From: Xanthobacteraceae bacterium
GTDB lineage: Bacteria > Pseudomonadota > Alphaproteobacteria > Rhizobiales > Xanthobacteraceae
DNA: 64,000 nucleotides
Direction of reading: 5' to 3'
Assembly: GCA_031291445.1 (NCBI GenBank)
Contig: JARLJA010000031.1
Span: 27,634-91,633 of the forward strand
Shown piece by piece: positions 1-10,478 of this stretch. Within the stretch, counting starts at the first letter, position 1. Every line of letters starts with the position of its first letter. The position numbers and the translations under genes were made by a program. The notes under the pieces are model-generated. The model was not told the DNA's origin and ran no database searches. It was given only the letters and a program-made list of their open reading frames with translations.

Positions 1-192
1 TCACCCCTGCTGTTTGGGTGGCTCATCGGAACCGGTCAAAGCATCAATGTCAGCATCGGATACGCGATCGCGGCGGCACTGCTCATCGCGGCGGCCGGGA
101 CGGAATGGCGGTTCGGCATTGACGCCGAAGGCGCCTCGCTGGAAAGCATCGCACCGCCGCTGTCGCGGACACCCGCCGCCGGGCGCACCTGA
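1..192 (+). CDS. MFS transporter, C-terminal part (truncated at window edge)
   Basis: Frame 1 reads SPLLFGWLIGTGQSINVSIGYAIAAALLIAAAGTEWRFGIDAEGASLE...GRT*, a typical last TM helix plus tail of an MFS protein. Absent from the ORF track because no start codon lies in the window. Confidence 0.7.
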   Translation, partial: SPLLFGWLIGTGQSINVSIGYAIAAALLIAAAGTEWRFGIDAEGASLESIAPPLSRTPAAGRT

Positions 193-223
193 AGGATCCC
201 CGCGGGAGATCGATGCAGCCATC

Positions 224-1666
224 TCAGGGCAGATCGCGGGCCACCTCTTCGAGGTCGCTCACAAAGCGGTCGATGGTCCCGCGCGTGGTGCGGTGGTTGA
301 CGATGGCGCAGCGGATCACCGCCTTGCCGTCCAGCAGCGTGATCGAGGGAGCGGCGCGGCCGCTGACATGCAGGCGCTCGACGATCCGGCGATTGCGCGC
401 GTCGGCATCCGCTCCCGTCGCCGAGAAGCAGACGATGTTGAGCGCGACCGGCGCGCTCAATGCGAAGTCCGGATGGGCCTGCAGGCGGCCTTCCAGGTAT
501 TTGGCGAGGTCGCAGGTCTGCGCCATGCAATTGCCGAGATGTTCGGTGCCGAACACCTGCAGCGTGAACCAGGTCTTCAGGGCCCGAAAACCACGCGACA
601 GGTCCGGGCCGAGGTCGCAGGGCCAGGTCTCTCCCGCCGCCAGCCCGACATCCGATCGCGTGAGATAGCCGTTGGCGCTGGCGAAGGTGCGCCGCTGGGC
701 CGCCCCGTCGCGGACCAGCACGAAGCCCGCGTCGTAGGGGACATGGGCCCATTTGTGGAAGTCGAAGGCGATCGAATCGGCGAGCTCGATTCCGGCGATC
801 CGGGGCCGCATCGTGGGCGAGAATGCCAGCAAGGCGCCGAACGCTCCGTCGACGTGAAACCACAGGTCGCTCTGCCGGCAGAACCCGGCGAGCTGCGCCA
901 GCGGATCGATCGCCCCGATGTCGACCGATCCAGCGGTGCCGACGACCAGAAACGGCTTCAGCCCGCGGCGACGATCGGCAGCGACCGCGGCTTCGAGATC
1001 CGCAAGCCGCATCGCCCCGTCGGCGCCGCAGGCAACGAGCCGCAGATGATCCGAACCAAGCCCGGAGAGCTGCATGGCTTGGGCAATGCAACCGTGCGCG
1101 GCCTTCGACGCGTAGGCGACGAGCTGCGGCCCTCCGACGATTCCCCTGCTGCGTACGTCGTCGCCGAGCGCGTGATTTCGCGCCACCAGCAAGGCGAGGA
1201 AATTCGCCATCGAGGTCCCGGTGACGAACACGCCCGCCGCGGTGTCGGGAAACCGGAACGCGCGCTGCATCCACCGCGTGACCTGGCGCTCGACCTCGAT
1301 CCCGATATGGTTGCGGCCGCCGCAATTGGCGTTCAGCCCCGCCGCGAGCATCTCGGCAATCATTCCGACCGGCGTGCCGGCGCCGTGCACCCAACCCATG
1401 AAGGCAGGATGGGTGTTTCCGGTGGCGTAAGGTTTGATCAGCCTGTCGAAGTCTCCCAGGACATCCGCGAAGTCACGGCCTGCGACGGGAAGGTCCGCGT
1501 CGAACTGCCGGCGAACGTCGTCGGGGGCCTCGACCCAGACGGCGCGATCCCGCACCGTCCGCAGGAATCCCACCATGTCGTCGAGCGCGCGATGGCCGAG
1601 GCCGGCGAACGCATCCCAGTCGCGCGGATCGAGATCGAGCGCGCGATCCTCTTCGCCACGCGGCAT
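224..1666 (-). CDS. PLP-dependent (aromatic amino acid-type) decarboxylase
   Basis: Contains NTHPAFMGWVHGAGTP, HVDGAFGA and DFHKW (PLP Lys). Start set to MPRGEED rather than the longer ORF start. Confidence 0.85.
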   Translation of the reverse strand: MPRGEEDRALDLDPRDWDAFAGLGHRALDDMVGFLRTVRDRAVWVEAPDDVRRQFDADLPVAGRDFADVLGDFDRLIKPYATGNTHPAFMGWVHGAGTPVGMIAEMLAAGLNANCGGRNHIGIEVERQVTRWMQRAFRFPDTAAGVFVTGTSMANFLALLVARNHALGDDVRSRGIVGGPQLVAYASKAAHGCIAQAMQLSGLGSDHLRLVACGADGAMRLADLEAAVAADRRRGLKPFLVVGTAGSVDIGAIDPLAQLAGFCRQSDLWFHVDGAFGALLAFSPTMRPRIAGIELADSIAFDFHKWAHVPYDAGFVLVRDGAAQRRTFASANGYLTRSDVGLAAGETWPCDLGPDLSRGFRALKTWFTLQVFGTEHLGNCMAQTCDLAKYLEGRLQAHPDFALSAPVALNIVCFSATGADADARNRRIVERLHVSGRAAPSITLLDGKAVIRCAIVNHRTTRGTIDRFVSDLEEVARDLP

Positions 1667-1677
1667 CGGCAGATCCC

Positions 1678-3267
1678 TCAAGCGGTCAGAAGCGCGTCGG
1701 ACGCCCGGTCGTGACGGCTGTTGACATAGAGCCACTTCAGAAAGAGCGCATTGAGGTCGGCGGCCAGCGGCGCGAAGGCCTCGTCGAAATCCCGTCCCTC
1801 GCCCACTCTCTCGCCGACTGCGATGACGTGGGGCGCGCTCAGGCACACACGGAGCGCGCTGCGCTGCCCGACCACGACCGGCTGGCCGACATGATAGGCG
1901 CGACCACGCAGGTCAGCGAGGTCGGAGTGCAACGGGCTCCTCAGCGCGCGATGCAGGACCTCCGCCGGAACGGCCGTTCCCGACGCCGGCAGCGTGACGA
2001 TCGGAAAGATCGTCTGACGTCCCGTTTCATCGAGCAGATCCTCGTCGAGCAGATCGAAACTGGTGCAGGAGCCGACAACCTGGCGAATGAGCGTCGCAAA
2101 GCGCACGGCGACGTGCTCGCGCAGCCCGCGATCGAGCGCAAACAGTGCCTCCAACTCGGCCAGGGCGGCCTCCCAGCGCAACCCCAGCCCGATATTGGCG
2201 GGCATCCCGAACCGGACGTTCAACGCGCCCCGCAGCACCGCAGGCCAATCGGCGGCGGCGGAATAGGCGAAAATGCCCGGCGGCAGGGCGAGCAGGCGCA
2301 GTCTGTCGACGATCGCGGGCGGCAGCAGGACGGCGCCCGCGAACGGCGGTCCGCCGGCGAACTTCGAACCGGTGACCATGACGATGAAGCCGGAATCGAG
2401 GTCGCTTCGGATCTGTTCGGGCGAGCACCGCAACTGGCAGCTGTCGACCGCTACGAGAACGCGGTCCCCGTATTTTGCCTGCAACGCCAGGGCGGTCTCG
2501 CGGCGCGGGCCGAAGCGATTGGTCTTCGAACAGCCGAGCACGTGAACCAGCACGCTGCGATCCCGCGACCTGGCGGCCTCGACGCCGGCCACCACCTCAT
2601 CATCGATCGCGTCGATTGAAAGCGCCTCGCCCGCCGGACCACGAATGGCAACCGCCACCACTTCGGTATCGACCGCCGACAGTCCATCCAGCAACTGACC
2701 GCGCGGGACCTGGTCGGCAAACGGTGCCGTGCCGAGAAAGTGCCGTCCTTCCGCCGCCAGCGGCACCCCGCTGCCGGTCTCGGTCGGTGCGACCACCACG
2801 CTGGTCAGCGGCGCGGCAAGCAGATTCCCGGCGATGACGCGGACAATCAGCTCCGCCTCGGTCCCCGACGCGCAAAGGATGGCGCCGGCGCCCGGCACGC
2901 CGAACAAGGCCAGCAGCCGGTCGCGGATTCGATCGAACCAGGCCGACACCGCCGAATCGGTGTCGCCCGCGGTGAGGCCTTGAAATGCGAGAAGCGCCGC
3001 GTCATAGCCCCGCGGCGAGATCGCGGTAGCGGTCGACGACGAGAACCACACCTCATCGGACGCGCGTCCGGAGGGAATACCGTAGCGGTTGCGCCCGGTG
3101 GCCGGATCGGTGGCGATCCTCTCGTCACCGCCGCTGGTCAGGACGGCTTCGAACAGGCGAAGATCGACGCCGGCCCCATCGAGATCTGCGCGGCCTCGGA
3201 CGACATCGGACCTGAATCCGGAAAAGCCCTTCAAACGGGCCAAGGCGCGCGAGAAACTGTCATCCAT
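1678..3267 (-). CDS. PLP-dependent aminotransferase/decarboxylase-fold protein
   Basis: Contains SGTEAELIVR, VDSCQLR and VTGSKFAGGPPFAG (candidate PLP Lys). Start at MDDSFSRAL. Confidence 0.65.
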   Translation of the reverse strand: MDDSFSRALARLKGFSGFRSDVVRGRADLDGAGVDLRLFEAVLTSGGDERIATDPATGRNRYGIPSGRASDEVWFSSSTATAISPRGYDAALLAFQGLTAGDTDSAVSAWFDRIRDRLLALFGVPGAGAILCASGTEAELIVRVIAGNLLAAPLTSVVVAPTETGSGVPLAAEGRHFLGTAPFADQVPRGQLLDGLSAVDTEVVAVAIRGPAGEALSIDAIDDEVVAGVEAARSRDRSVLVHVLGCSKTNRFGPRRETALALQAKYGDRVLVAVDSCQLRCSPEQIRSDLDSGFIVMVTGSKFAGGPPFAGAVLLPPAIVDRLRLLALPPGIFAYSAAADWPAVLRGALNVRFGMPANIGLGLRWEAALAELEALFALDRGLREHVAVRFATLIRQVVGSCTSFDLLDEDLLDETGRQTIFPIVTLPASGTAVPAEVLHRALRSPLHSDLADLRGRAYHVGQPVVVGQRSALRVCLSAPHVIAVGERVGEGRDFDEAFAPLAADLNALFLKWLYVNSRHDRASDALLTA

Positions 3268-3465
3268 GGCTTTGGTTTCTCGGGCACTTTGCGCGCGACA
3301 CCGACCATGGCAGCATAGGCATACCGCGCGAGCCTTACCTCGTGGTCCGCAGATTCCTGTGGACAACGTTTAAACCAACTGATTCGGCAAGGTTTTGCAA
3401 CCGCAAACCATTGACGTGGTGTGCGGATCGTAACTCTCCCGGCAGCTGTCGCCGGGTGGGGGGCG

Positions 3466-3618
3466 CTACCCCCCGGCGGGCAGGAAGTGGTTCAGCACTG
3501 CGAGCAGAACCAGCAAGGTCACGCCGATGCCGAGGCTCCAGCCGATCAGCTTCTTCTCGACCGGCAACAGCGGCTCGGGCACGTTCTGCGGAGGGGGCGG
3601 CACGGGGGATCCGGTCAT
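3466..3618 (-). CDS. 50-aa single-TM protein
   Basis: MTGSPVPPPPQNVPEPLLPVEKKLIGWSLGIGVTLLVLLAVLNHFLPAGG*, with start 9 bp downstream of the exporter gene. Below the ORF-track length cutoff. Confidence 0.6.
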   Translation of the reverse strand: MTGSPVPPPPQNVPEPLLPVEKKLIGWSLGIGVTLLVLLAVLNHFLPAGG

Positions 3619-3627
3619 GGTGTCGAC

Positions 3628-5103
3628 TCAGCTTGCCAGCGGCGGCTTGATGCCGCTGAAGAACAGCCAGGAAATCAGCAACCCGACCCAGATCACGAAG
3701 CCGAACAGGCTGACGAAATAGACCGCGGCAAGCTTGCCGAAACCCTGCTGCCACAGCTTGCGGAAATCCGACAGCACGCCGATCGAGAAGAAGGTCAGGA
3801 TGAAGAAGATCACGCGGAAGACGTTGGCCTCGCCGGCCGCCGCGGGGAGCGCCTTGGCGACGGCGGGCGGGCCACCCAGTGCGAGCCACAGCGCCGCGGC
3901 GAACACCACCAGGAAGCCGAGGATGAACTTGGGGAAACGCTGCCAGATCTCGGCGGGCCTGGCCCGGTCAGGCCCCCTGTCGATGTGATTGGTCCAGATG
4001 TAGCCGAGTATGAAGGCCCAGACGCCGATGAAGATGTCGATGAACACCTTGACGGTAGCGGTGGTCGCCAGGATCCAGCCCGGCTGGTAGTGCACGCCTT
4101 CGGCAGCGGCCTTGGCCGTGATCAGCGCCTCGGTGATCCCGCCGCCCGCCACGGCGGCGCCGTCGGTCTTCACGGCGAGCCCGATCCAGGCCCCGGCCAC
4201 CAGCGGCTCCTGCCACAGGAAGGTCTGGGCCAGGACCGGAAGGATCAGGACCTCGACCACCGCGAAGACGACCACCAGCGACGACACCAGAATGGCACCC
4301 TGGGGGCGGGGGCGGATGGCGCCGCCGGTGGCGATCGCGGCCGCGACACCGCAGATGGAGATCCCGGATGCCAGCGGCACGGACCATTCGCGGCTGAAGC
4401 CGAACCATTTGCGCGCCACGTAATAGACCACTGCCCAGTAGATCAGATAGGCCTCGATGATCGCGGCAACTCCGCGCAACAGGATCGACGACGCGAGGTT
4501 GAGGCGGCCCGCGGCGGTCACGGCGACGGTCGCGCCCAGGATGACGATGGCGATCTTGATGTAGAATTCCGGGCGGATCGCCTCCTTCAACCATTCGGCG
4601 AAGCGCGGGAAGAAGTTGGCGATCACGAGCCCGGCCAGCAGCGCCACGATGAAGCCGCCCTCGTTGGTGAGCTTCAACGACCAGGTGACGCCGAATTTCT
4701 GCTGTTCGGCCGGGGTCACCGCCGCGAGGTGCGCGTAGCTGCCGACAATCCAGCTCGCATAGGCGATCGCGAACACCACGGTGAAGGCGGCGGCGAATTT
4801 TCTGACGTTGGCGCCCAGCGCGTAAATCGAAGCACTCAGGACCGCGACGAGCGCCACGTAGGTCGCCAGCAACGCCCCCGCGCCACCGAGCCAGCCGTAA
4901 CCCTTGGCGACGGGACTCAAGGCCTGGGACAGATCCGAATAGACCGCGGTGGTGACCGCCCAGCCGAGCAGGTCGACGCCGCCGACGCTGCCGAGCGCCA
5001 GCGCAAAGACCAGCAGGCCGATCACCACCGCCAGCCAGTCCTCGGTCAACGTGGTCGTCTTGATCGCGATCGGTTGCGATGCGTTGATGGTCAGGTCTGA
5101 CAT
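3628..5103 (-). CDS. putative sulfate exporter family (YeiH-like) transporter
   Basis: Polytopic protein with the characteristic GISICGVAAAIATGGAI segment. Confidence 0.8.
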   Translation of the reverse strand: MSDLTINASQPIAIKTTTLTEDWLAVVIGLLVFALALGSVGGVDLLGWAVTTAVYSDLSQALSPVAKGYGWLGGAGALLATYVALVAVLSASIYALGANVRKFAAAFTVVFAIAYASWIVGSYAHLAAVTPAEQQKFGVTWSLKLTNEGGFIVALLAGLVIANFFPRFAEWLKEAIRPEFYIKIAIVILGATVAVTAAGRLNLASSILLRGVAAIIEAYLIYWAVVYYVARKWFGFSREWSVPLASGISICGVAAAIATGGAIRPRPQGAILVSSLVVVFAVVEVLILPVLAQTFLWQEPLVAGAWIGLAVKTDGAAVAGGGITEALITAKAAAEGVHYQPGWILATTATVKVFIDIFIGVWAFILGYIWTNHIDRGPDRARPAEIWQRFPKFILGFLVVFAAALWLALGGPPAVAKALPAAAGEANVFRVIFFILTFFSIGVLSDFRKLWQQGFGKLAAVYFVSLFGFVIWVGLLISWLFFSGIKPPLAS

Positions 5104-5352
5104 TTTCGGAATCCCTGCGCCCCGCGCGCGAATCCTCTCCCGCGCGCCGGCGCGGCCAAGGGGCTGACACCCGGACTATGGCGACGGTTCGAAAGCCTTT
5201 GCAAACAAACAGTATTTCTAAATTCGCGTGATTCTTGAAATGGATCTGTCGCCAAAGGCATATTTCGGGAAAAAGATCTCGGCGGCTGCGCGCGGGCAAT
5301 CCGGATGGTGTCCTGCGGCAGGTCCCGGGTTCGTTGCGGGAGAGAGACGGCC

Positions 5353-6072
5353 ATGACGTCATTCAAGAAAATCCGCGCCCGCGCCGAGAAGCGCAAGGGC
5401 GGCGCCGACGCCCTGGCGCGATTGCTGCCGCCGGCGCCAGACCCCAAGGCGCTCGCCCGGCTGGCGGACGATCGCGTGCTGTCGGAAATGGCCAAGCGGG
5501 TCTTTTCGGCGGGCTTCGCCTGGAGTGTCATCGAGGCGAAGTGGCCCGGTTTCGAGGAGGCCTTTCTCGCTTTTGAGCCCGGCCGGCTGACGCTCATGCC
5601 GGACGACTATTGGGACGCGCTTCTGAAGGACACGCGCATCGTCCGCAACGGCGCCAAGATCATGTCGGTGCGCGCCAATGCCGGTTTCGTGTGCGACATC
5701 GCGCGGGAGCACGGCAGCTTCGGCAAGCTGCTCGCGAATTGGCCGTCGTCGGACGAAATCGGGCTGCTCGACCTGCTGGCTGTGCGCGGCAGCCGACTGG
5801 GCGGCAACACCGGCCAGATGCTGCTGCGCTTCATCGGCTGGGACTGCTTCGTCACCTCGAAGGACGTCGTCGCCTGCCTGCGCGACGCCGGCGTCGACGT
5901 CGCCGAAGAGATCAAGTCGAAGCGCGATCTCGCCAGGGTGCAGGCGCAGTTCAACGCCTGGGCCGAGGAGACCGGCCTGCCCAACCGCCATCTCTCGCGC
6001 ATCTGCGCGATGTCGATCGGGGAGAACCAGGCGATGGAGAAGCTCGCCGGTCTCGCGGGCGGCGAGGCGTGA
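5353..6072 (+). CDS. DNA-3-methyladenine glycosylase I-like protein
   Basis: MTSFKKIRARAEKRKGG... VFSAGFAWSVIEAKWPGFEEAF... RNGAKIMSVRANA resembles the Tag family. Confidence 0.7.
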   Translation: MTSFKKIRARAEKRKGGADALARLLPPAPDPKALARLADDRVLSEMAKRVFSAGFAWSVIEAKWPGFEEAFLAFEPGRLTLMPDDYWDALLKDTRIVRNGAKIMSVRANAGFVCDIAREHGSFGKLLANWPSSDEIGLLDLLAVRGSRLGGNTGQMLLRFIGWDCFVTSKDVVACLRDAGVDVAEEIKSKRDLARVQAQFNAWAEETGLPNRHLSRICAMSIGENQAMEKLAGLAGGEA

Positions 6073-6118
6073 CATCGGCGGCCGCCGGCGCCGAAGGCGC
6101 ACGGAGCGGATGAGGCGA

Positions 6119-7349
6119 TCACTCGAGCTCCTCGACATGACGCAGCGCGGGAAACAAACGCATCCACAACAAGGCGATCGCGATGGTGCCCAGACCGCCC
6201 AGTACCGCCGACGGCACCGCGCCGATCAACGCCGCGACCATGCCGCTCTCGAATTCTCCGAGCTGGTTCGACGCATTGATGAACAGGAAATTGACGGCGC
6301 CGACACGGCCGCGCATCGCATCGGGGGGTAGCGAGTTGCACCAGCGAGAGCCGGATCACCACGCTGACCGTGTCGGCGGCGCCCATGACCGCGAGGCCGA
6401 TCAGCGACAGCCACAGCGAGCTCGACAGCGCGAACACCACGGTCGCCACGCCGAACGCGATCACCGCCTGGAACATGCGCATGCCCACCCGACGGCGGAT
6501 GGTGTGACGCGCGAGCACCAACGTCATCGCCAGCGCCCCGACCGCCGGAGCGCCGCGCAGCACGCCGAGCCCCCAGGGACCGGTGTGAAGAATGTCGCGG
6601 GCGTAGATCGGCAGCAGCGCTGTGGCGCCGCCCAGCAGCACCGCGAACAGGTCCAGCGAAATGGTGCCCAGGATGGTCGGGTTGCTGCGGACGAAGCGCA
6701 CGCCCTCGAACAGCGCGCCGACGCTCGGCGGCTCCCTGGCCTCGACCGCGTGGTCGAGACGCATCGCACCGACCAGCAGCGCCGCCACCAGCCAGAGCAC
6801 CGCCATCGCGGCGTAGGGCGCGCCCGGCGACAGCGCGTAGGCGATACCACCCAGCGCGGGACCGGTGATGGTCGCGACCTGGGCGCCGGCGGTGAACACC
6901 GAGGTAGCCTGCTGCACCCGGCCACCGGGCGCAGCCGCCGGCAGCAGCGCCGCGCCGGCGGGGCTTTCGAAGGCGGTCGCGGTGCCGAAGGCGAGCAGCG
7001 CGACGAAGATCATCGGCACGGTCAACCACCCGCCGAGGCTGCTCCACGTCAACACGGCTGCCGTCAGCCCCTCGGCGATCTGGCAGGCCTGCATGACGCG
7101 CTTGCGGTCGTAGCGATCGGCGGCGTGGCCCGCCACGAACACGAGGACCGCCGTCGGCAGGAACTGAATGAGCCCGGCCAGCCCAAGATAAAACGCACTG
7201 CCGGTGAGGTCGTAGATCAGCCAGCCGTTGGCCACCGTGGCGATCTGTGCGGCAAACCGCGACAGGCTGCGGCCGGCGAAGAAGACCAGAAAAGGCTGAT
7301 GGCGCAGCAGGGACCCGATCCCCGGAGCCGGCGGCGGTGAGCTGGACAA
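6119..7349 (-). pseudogene. MFS transporter with apparent -1/+1 frameshift at a C6/G6 run (6323-6328)
   Basis: Frame from 7349 reads MSSSPPPAPGIGSLLRHQPFLVFFAGR... VIRLSLVQLATP, then leaves frame. [25 protein letters not shown]...HVEELE continues in another frame. Removing one C gives ...[18 protein letters not shown].... Confidence 0.75.
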
Positions 7350-7623
7350 CGGACGGGGCCCGGAGGTTGACGACGACGGTGGACGGGACCGGACCCCACG
7401 AGGGATCCGCGGCCCCTTTTACCGGATCGACAATCGGGGCCAAGGGCCCGGTTCAATCTTTGGCTCGCCGGAGGATCCGGCCGGGCGGCTGTCACCACCC
7501 GGCTCCCATGGTGACAACCGCGATGGCGCCGACATCGCAGGCCGCGGCATCGGCCACGACCGATGATGTCGTGGTACGCTATCCACGTTGGCCCAATGAT
7601 CGGCTTGCCGAGACGGAGACCCC

Positions 7624-7848
7624 ATGAAAGCGCCCAAGACCGCAGACGAACTCGCTGGCCTGGTCGAGGCCGAACTCGCCCAGCACCACGCCATTCCGGC
7701 CGGCTTCCGCCTGCACGTTGTCCGTGATGGAACTTCCTGGAGGGTCCACGCGCCGCTCGATCCGGAGGCCCCGGAACGCGGCGAACTGGTCGCCCACGCG
7801 GTCGAACTCGGCGACGAGCTGGCGCGGCATTACGATCTGGCGGAGTGA
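7624..7848 (+). CDS. conserved-looking 74-aa hypothetical protein
   Basis: Complete short ORF with plausible upstream RBS-like sequence (gagacggagacccc-ATG). Confidence 0.55.
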   Translation: MKAPKTADELAGLVEAELAQHHAIPAGFRLHVVRDGTSWRVHAPLDPEAPERGELVAHAVELGDELARHYDLAE

Positions 7849-7919
7849 GCCGGCGGTCCGGGGCAACGGCAGCAAACCCGGCACCGGGCGGCTGTCGTCG
7901 ATCAATCCCGACGAAAGAA

Positions 7920-7947
7920 AATCCCGCGAACTTGCGTTCGCGGGATT
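7920..7947. terminator. bidirectional hairpin terminator
   Basis: Perfect 12-bp stem AATCCCGCGAAC-TTGC-GTTCGCGGGATT between convergent genes. Confidence 0.75.
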
Positions 7948-7986
7948 GTTCGTCTGGACGGCGATTAAGTCGCCGCGGTCGCGCAC

Positions 7987-9585
7987 TCAGAAGGAGTAGC
8001 GCGCGCCGGCCGTCGGGGACACGTTCCAGGAGTTCAGGTAGCCGTTGACGAGGCCGCCCGCACCCGTGGTGTACATCACGCCGGCATACATATCGAAGTG
8101 CTTGGTGAAGACGTAATCGAGCACCAGCGAGGCCGAGTCGATATAGCCGCTGCAGGTGGGACTGTAGTTGGAGCTGCAGCCCGCGACACCGAAGCTCGTC
8201 TTCGTCGTGCTGGCGGCAGCGCCGGCCGGAGCCGAGGTCGTCACGGCGTTGATGGCGCCATTGCCATAGGAGTTCTGCCAGTAGTGGTAGTAGGCACCCT
8301 GGACCACGAGGTGGTCAGTTGCCTGCCACTTGGCGCCGATCCAGGCCATCTGCAGGATCTTGTCGTTCGGATAAGCGGCGTTGTTCACGAAGCTGAACGT
8401 CGTTCCGTAGTTGCTGACGAAGCCCGAATTGGCCGGGTTCGACGGATTGGCGAACTGCATCCACTCGTAGCCGGCCATCACCTCGAGCTTGACCGGACCG
8501 GTGAACTTGTACTTCGCCGTGACCATGGCGTCGGTGTTGTCGGAGAGCGTCGCGGCCAGCGAGTTCGGGCCGAACGCCGGAAGGGCGCCCGCCTGCTGTG
8601 TTGCGCTGAGCGGCGACGAAATACCGTTGATCATGCCCCGAATGCGAGCGCCCGTGGCATCGACGCTCAGACCCTGGTAGCTGAACCCAGCTGTACCCTG
8701 CAGGTCGTCGTGCACCCAGCTGGAGTTGCCGCTGTTGCCGTAATTGCCGACCTGGTACAGCACGCCGGCGTGCACCGGGCCGTAATTCCAGGTCCACTTG
8801 ATCGACTGGTCGAGACGGGCGACTTCGGTCGAACCACCGCCGCCGAAGGTGCCGGAGAAGCCGATCGGCGAGAACGCGTAGGAGGCGCCGTTCGGATCGT
8901 AGGCAATGATCTCGTCGAGCAGGAACGAGTTGTTGCGGCCGATGGTCACGGTGCCGTAGAGCGGCGACGACAGACCGACATAGGCCTGACCATTGAATGC
9001 TTGGCCGTTGCGGCTGGAGTCGCCGTTCGCGGTCCACGCCGACTGCGTCAGGCCGTTGTTCTGGTAGATCGATGCCTCACCATTGGGCAGCGTGCCCGAC
9101 ATCGGGTTGAAACCGGTTTCAATCTTGAAGATGCCGTTCAGGCCCGGCAGCAGTTCGGTCGACCCCTTCAGGCCGATGGTCGACTGCGACAGGCCGTTGG
9201 GGGTCGCCGCGAAGGTCGCGCGGTTGTTGCCCTTGGTGAGCCATTCGTTCACGCCCGACGGATCCAGGGCGTTGTAGGGCATGCCATGGGCCTGCCAGCC
9301 GTAGCCGACGTCGATGACGCCGTAGGCGCAAATGCCCTTCCAGCATAGCGAATCATCGACCGGCACGATCGGCGCAGCCTTCACAGGCATCGACAGGTCG
9401 GCGGCGCGCGCGTCGAGCAGCTTCTGGCGCTTCTCGATCGCGGCCAAGCGCTTGTTCAGCTCTTCGTTCTGCCTCTGGAGCGCCTTGGCTTCCGTCTTGA
9501 GGTCGGAGACCTCGTCCGCGTACGCAGCGCCGGCAAAACCGGCCAGGCTGAGCGCCGCTGCCGCGCAAAGTAGTTGCTTCTTCAT
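7987..9585 (-). CDS. outer membrane porin (alphaproteobacterial porin family)
   Basis: Signal peptide, short coiled-coil, then SLCWKGICAYGVIDVGYGWQAHG beta-barrel sequence ending in ...GARYSF. Confidence 0.85.
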   Translation of the reverse strand: MKKQLLCAAAALSLAGFAGAAYADEVSDLKTEAKALQRQNEELNKRLAAIEKRQKLLDARAADLSMPVKAAPIVPVDDSLCWKGICAYGVIDVGYGWQAHGMPYNALDPSGVNEWLTKGNNRATFAATPNGLSQSTIGLKGSTELLPGLNGIFKIETGFNPMSGTLPNGEASIYQNNGLTQSAWTANGDSSRNGQAFNGQAYVGLSSPLYGTVTIGRNNSFLLDEIIAYDPNGASYAFSPIGFSGTFGGGGSTEVARLDQSIKWTWNYGPVHAGVLYQVGNYGNSGNSSWVHDDLQGTAGFSYQGLSVDATGARIRGMINGISSPLSATQQAGALPAFGPNSLAATLSDNTDAMVTAKYKFTGPVKLEVMAGYEWMQFANPSNPANSGFVSNYGTTFSFVNNAAYPNDKILQMAWIGAKWQATDHLVVQGAYYHYWQNSYGNGAINAVTTSAPAGAAASTTKTSFGVAGCSSNYSPTCSGYIDSASLVLDYVFTKHFDMYAGVMYTTGAGGLVNGYLNSWNVSPTAGARYSF

Positions 9586-10478
9586 TTCCCCACACCCCTG
9601 GTTGGAACTTCAGCGCCGACCCATCGGCCGTCGCTCCTGGCTTCGTTCGACCTACCCCGCCGATCAAAACCATCGGAATTTCAGGCACATACCCAAAATC
9701 CAAGTGCAAAGTACAAAATCACGGCGCAGTCACGCCTAGACTTGTTCCCGTCACCTAGAAGTGAAGATATAGCCGACTCCCAGCAATTAAAAAAGATTTT
9801 AGTTTTGGCACTCCCTTCCCGCGAAATGCTGATTTGACCGTGCTTTTCAGGCAACATCGATTTGTATTTTGCATACCACGTTCCGGCCAAAGCTGGCAGA
9901 TTCGGAACGATACAGTCATATTCTAATAATACTATGGTCAAGTTATCGATATCAAAATATACATGATGTAAATGAAACTATAGATGTGTATATAAAATTG
10001 TCATAATTCACTATTTGCTTTATAATACTTTCAGGATCTCTTGCCACGTCATCGACCGCCCCATCTCGGCACGCCATTCCGGGTTCCGGGTGTCGATACA
10101 TCGAGCGTCCGGAAGGTGATTGCCCTGCTGTCATATTGATCACCCGGCACGCCGCCCCTCCAGGCCCACTCATCACCGCACCATCTGAGGTATATTGGTA
10201 ACGAGCCGGGGCTGATTCGCCCCTCCGCCGGGGTCTCAAGAACCACCGCCGGCGCCCCGGCCGACAGCCCTTGGTTTGCGAAACCAACCAGTTTACCGAC
10301 CGGGCGAAGGTCACCGGGGGAGCCGAAACTTGATTATGTTGCAGGGTGTTGCCGCAGGGGCACAGCATCGTCCCAAGGCTGGACACGAGTGGACAGATGG
10401 AAGATGAGTGGCGCAGAGCATCCCGGAACGCACCTCCGCCGACCGGGGTGAACTTTCGAGTGCCAATGGAGGAACGGG

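Noticed and set aside
3421-5100. 559-aa plus-strand ORF
   Set aside because: Antisense to the YeiH-like exporter; composition of a shadow ORF.
8098-9348. 416-aa plus-strand ORF
   Set aside because: Antisense to the porin gene; no recognisable domain.
9681-9941. 86-aa minus-strand ORF in the AT-rich island
   Set aside because: No RBS, signal or family resemblance; likely a chance ORF.
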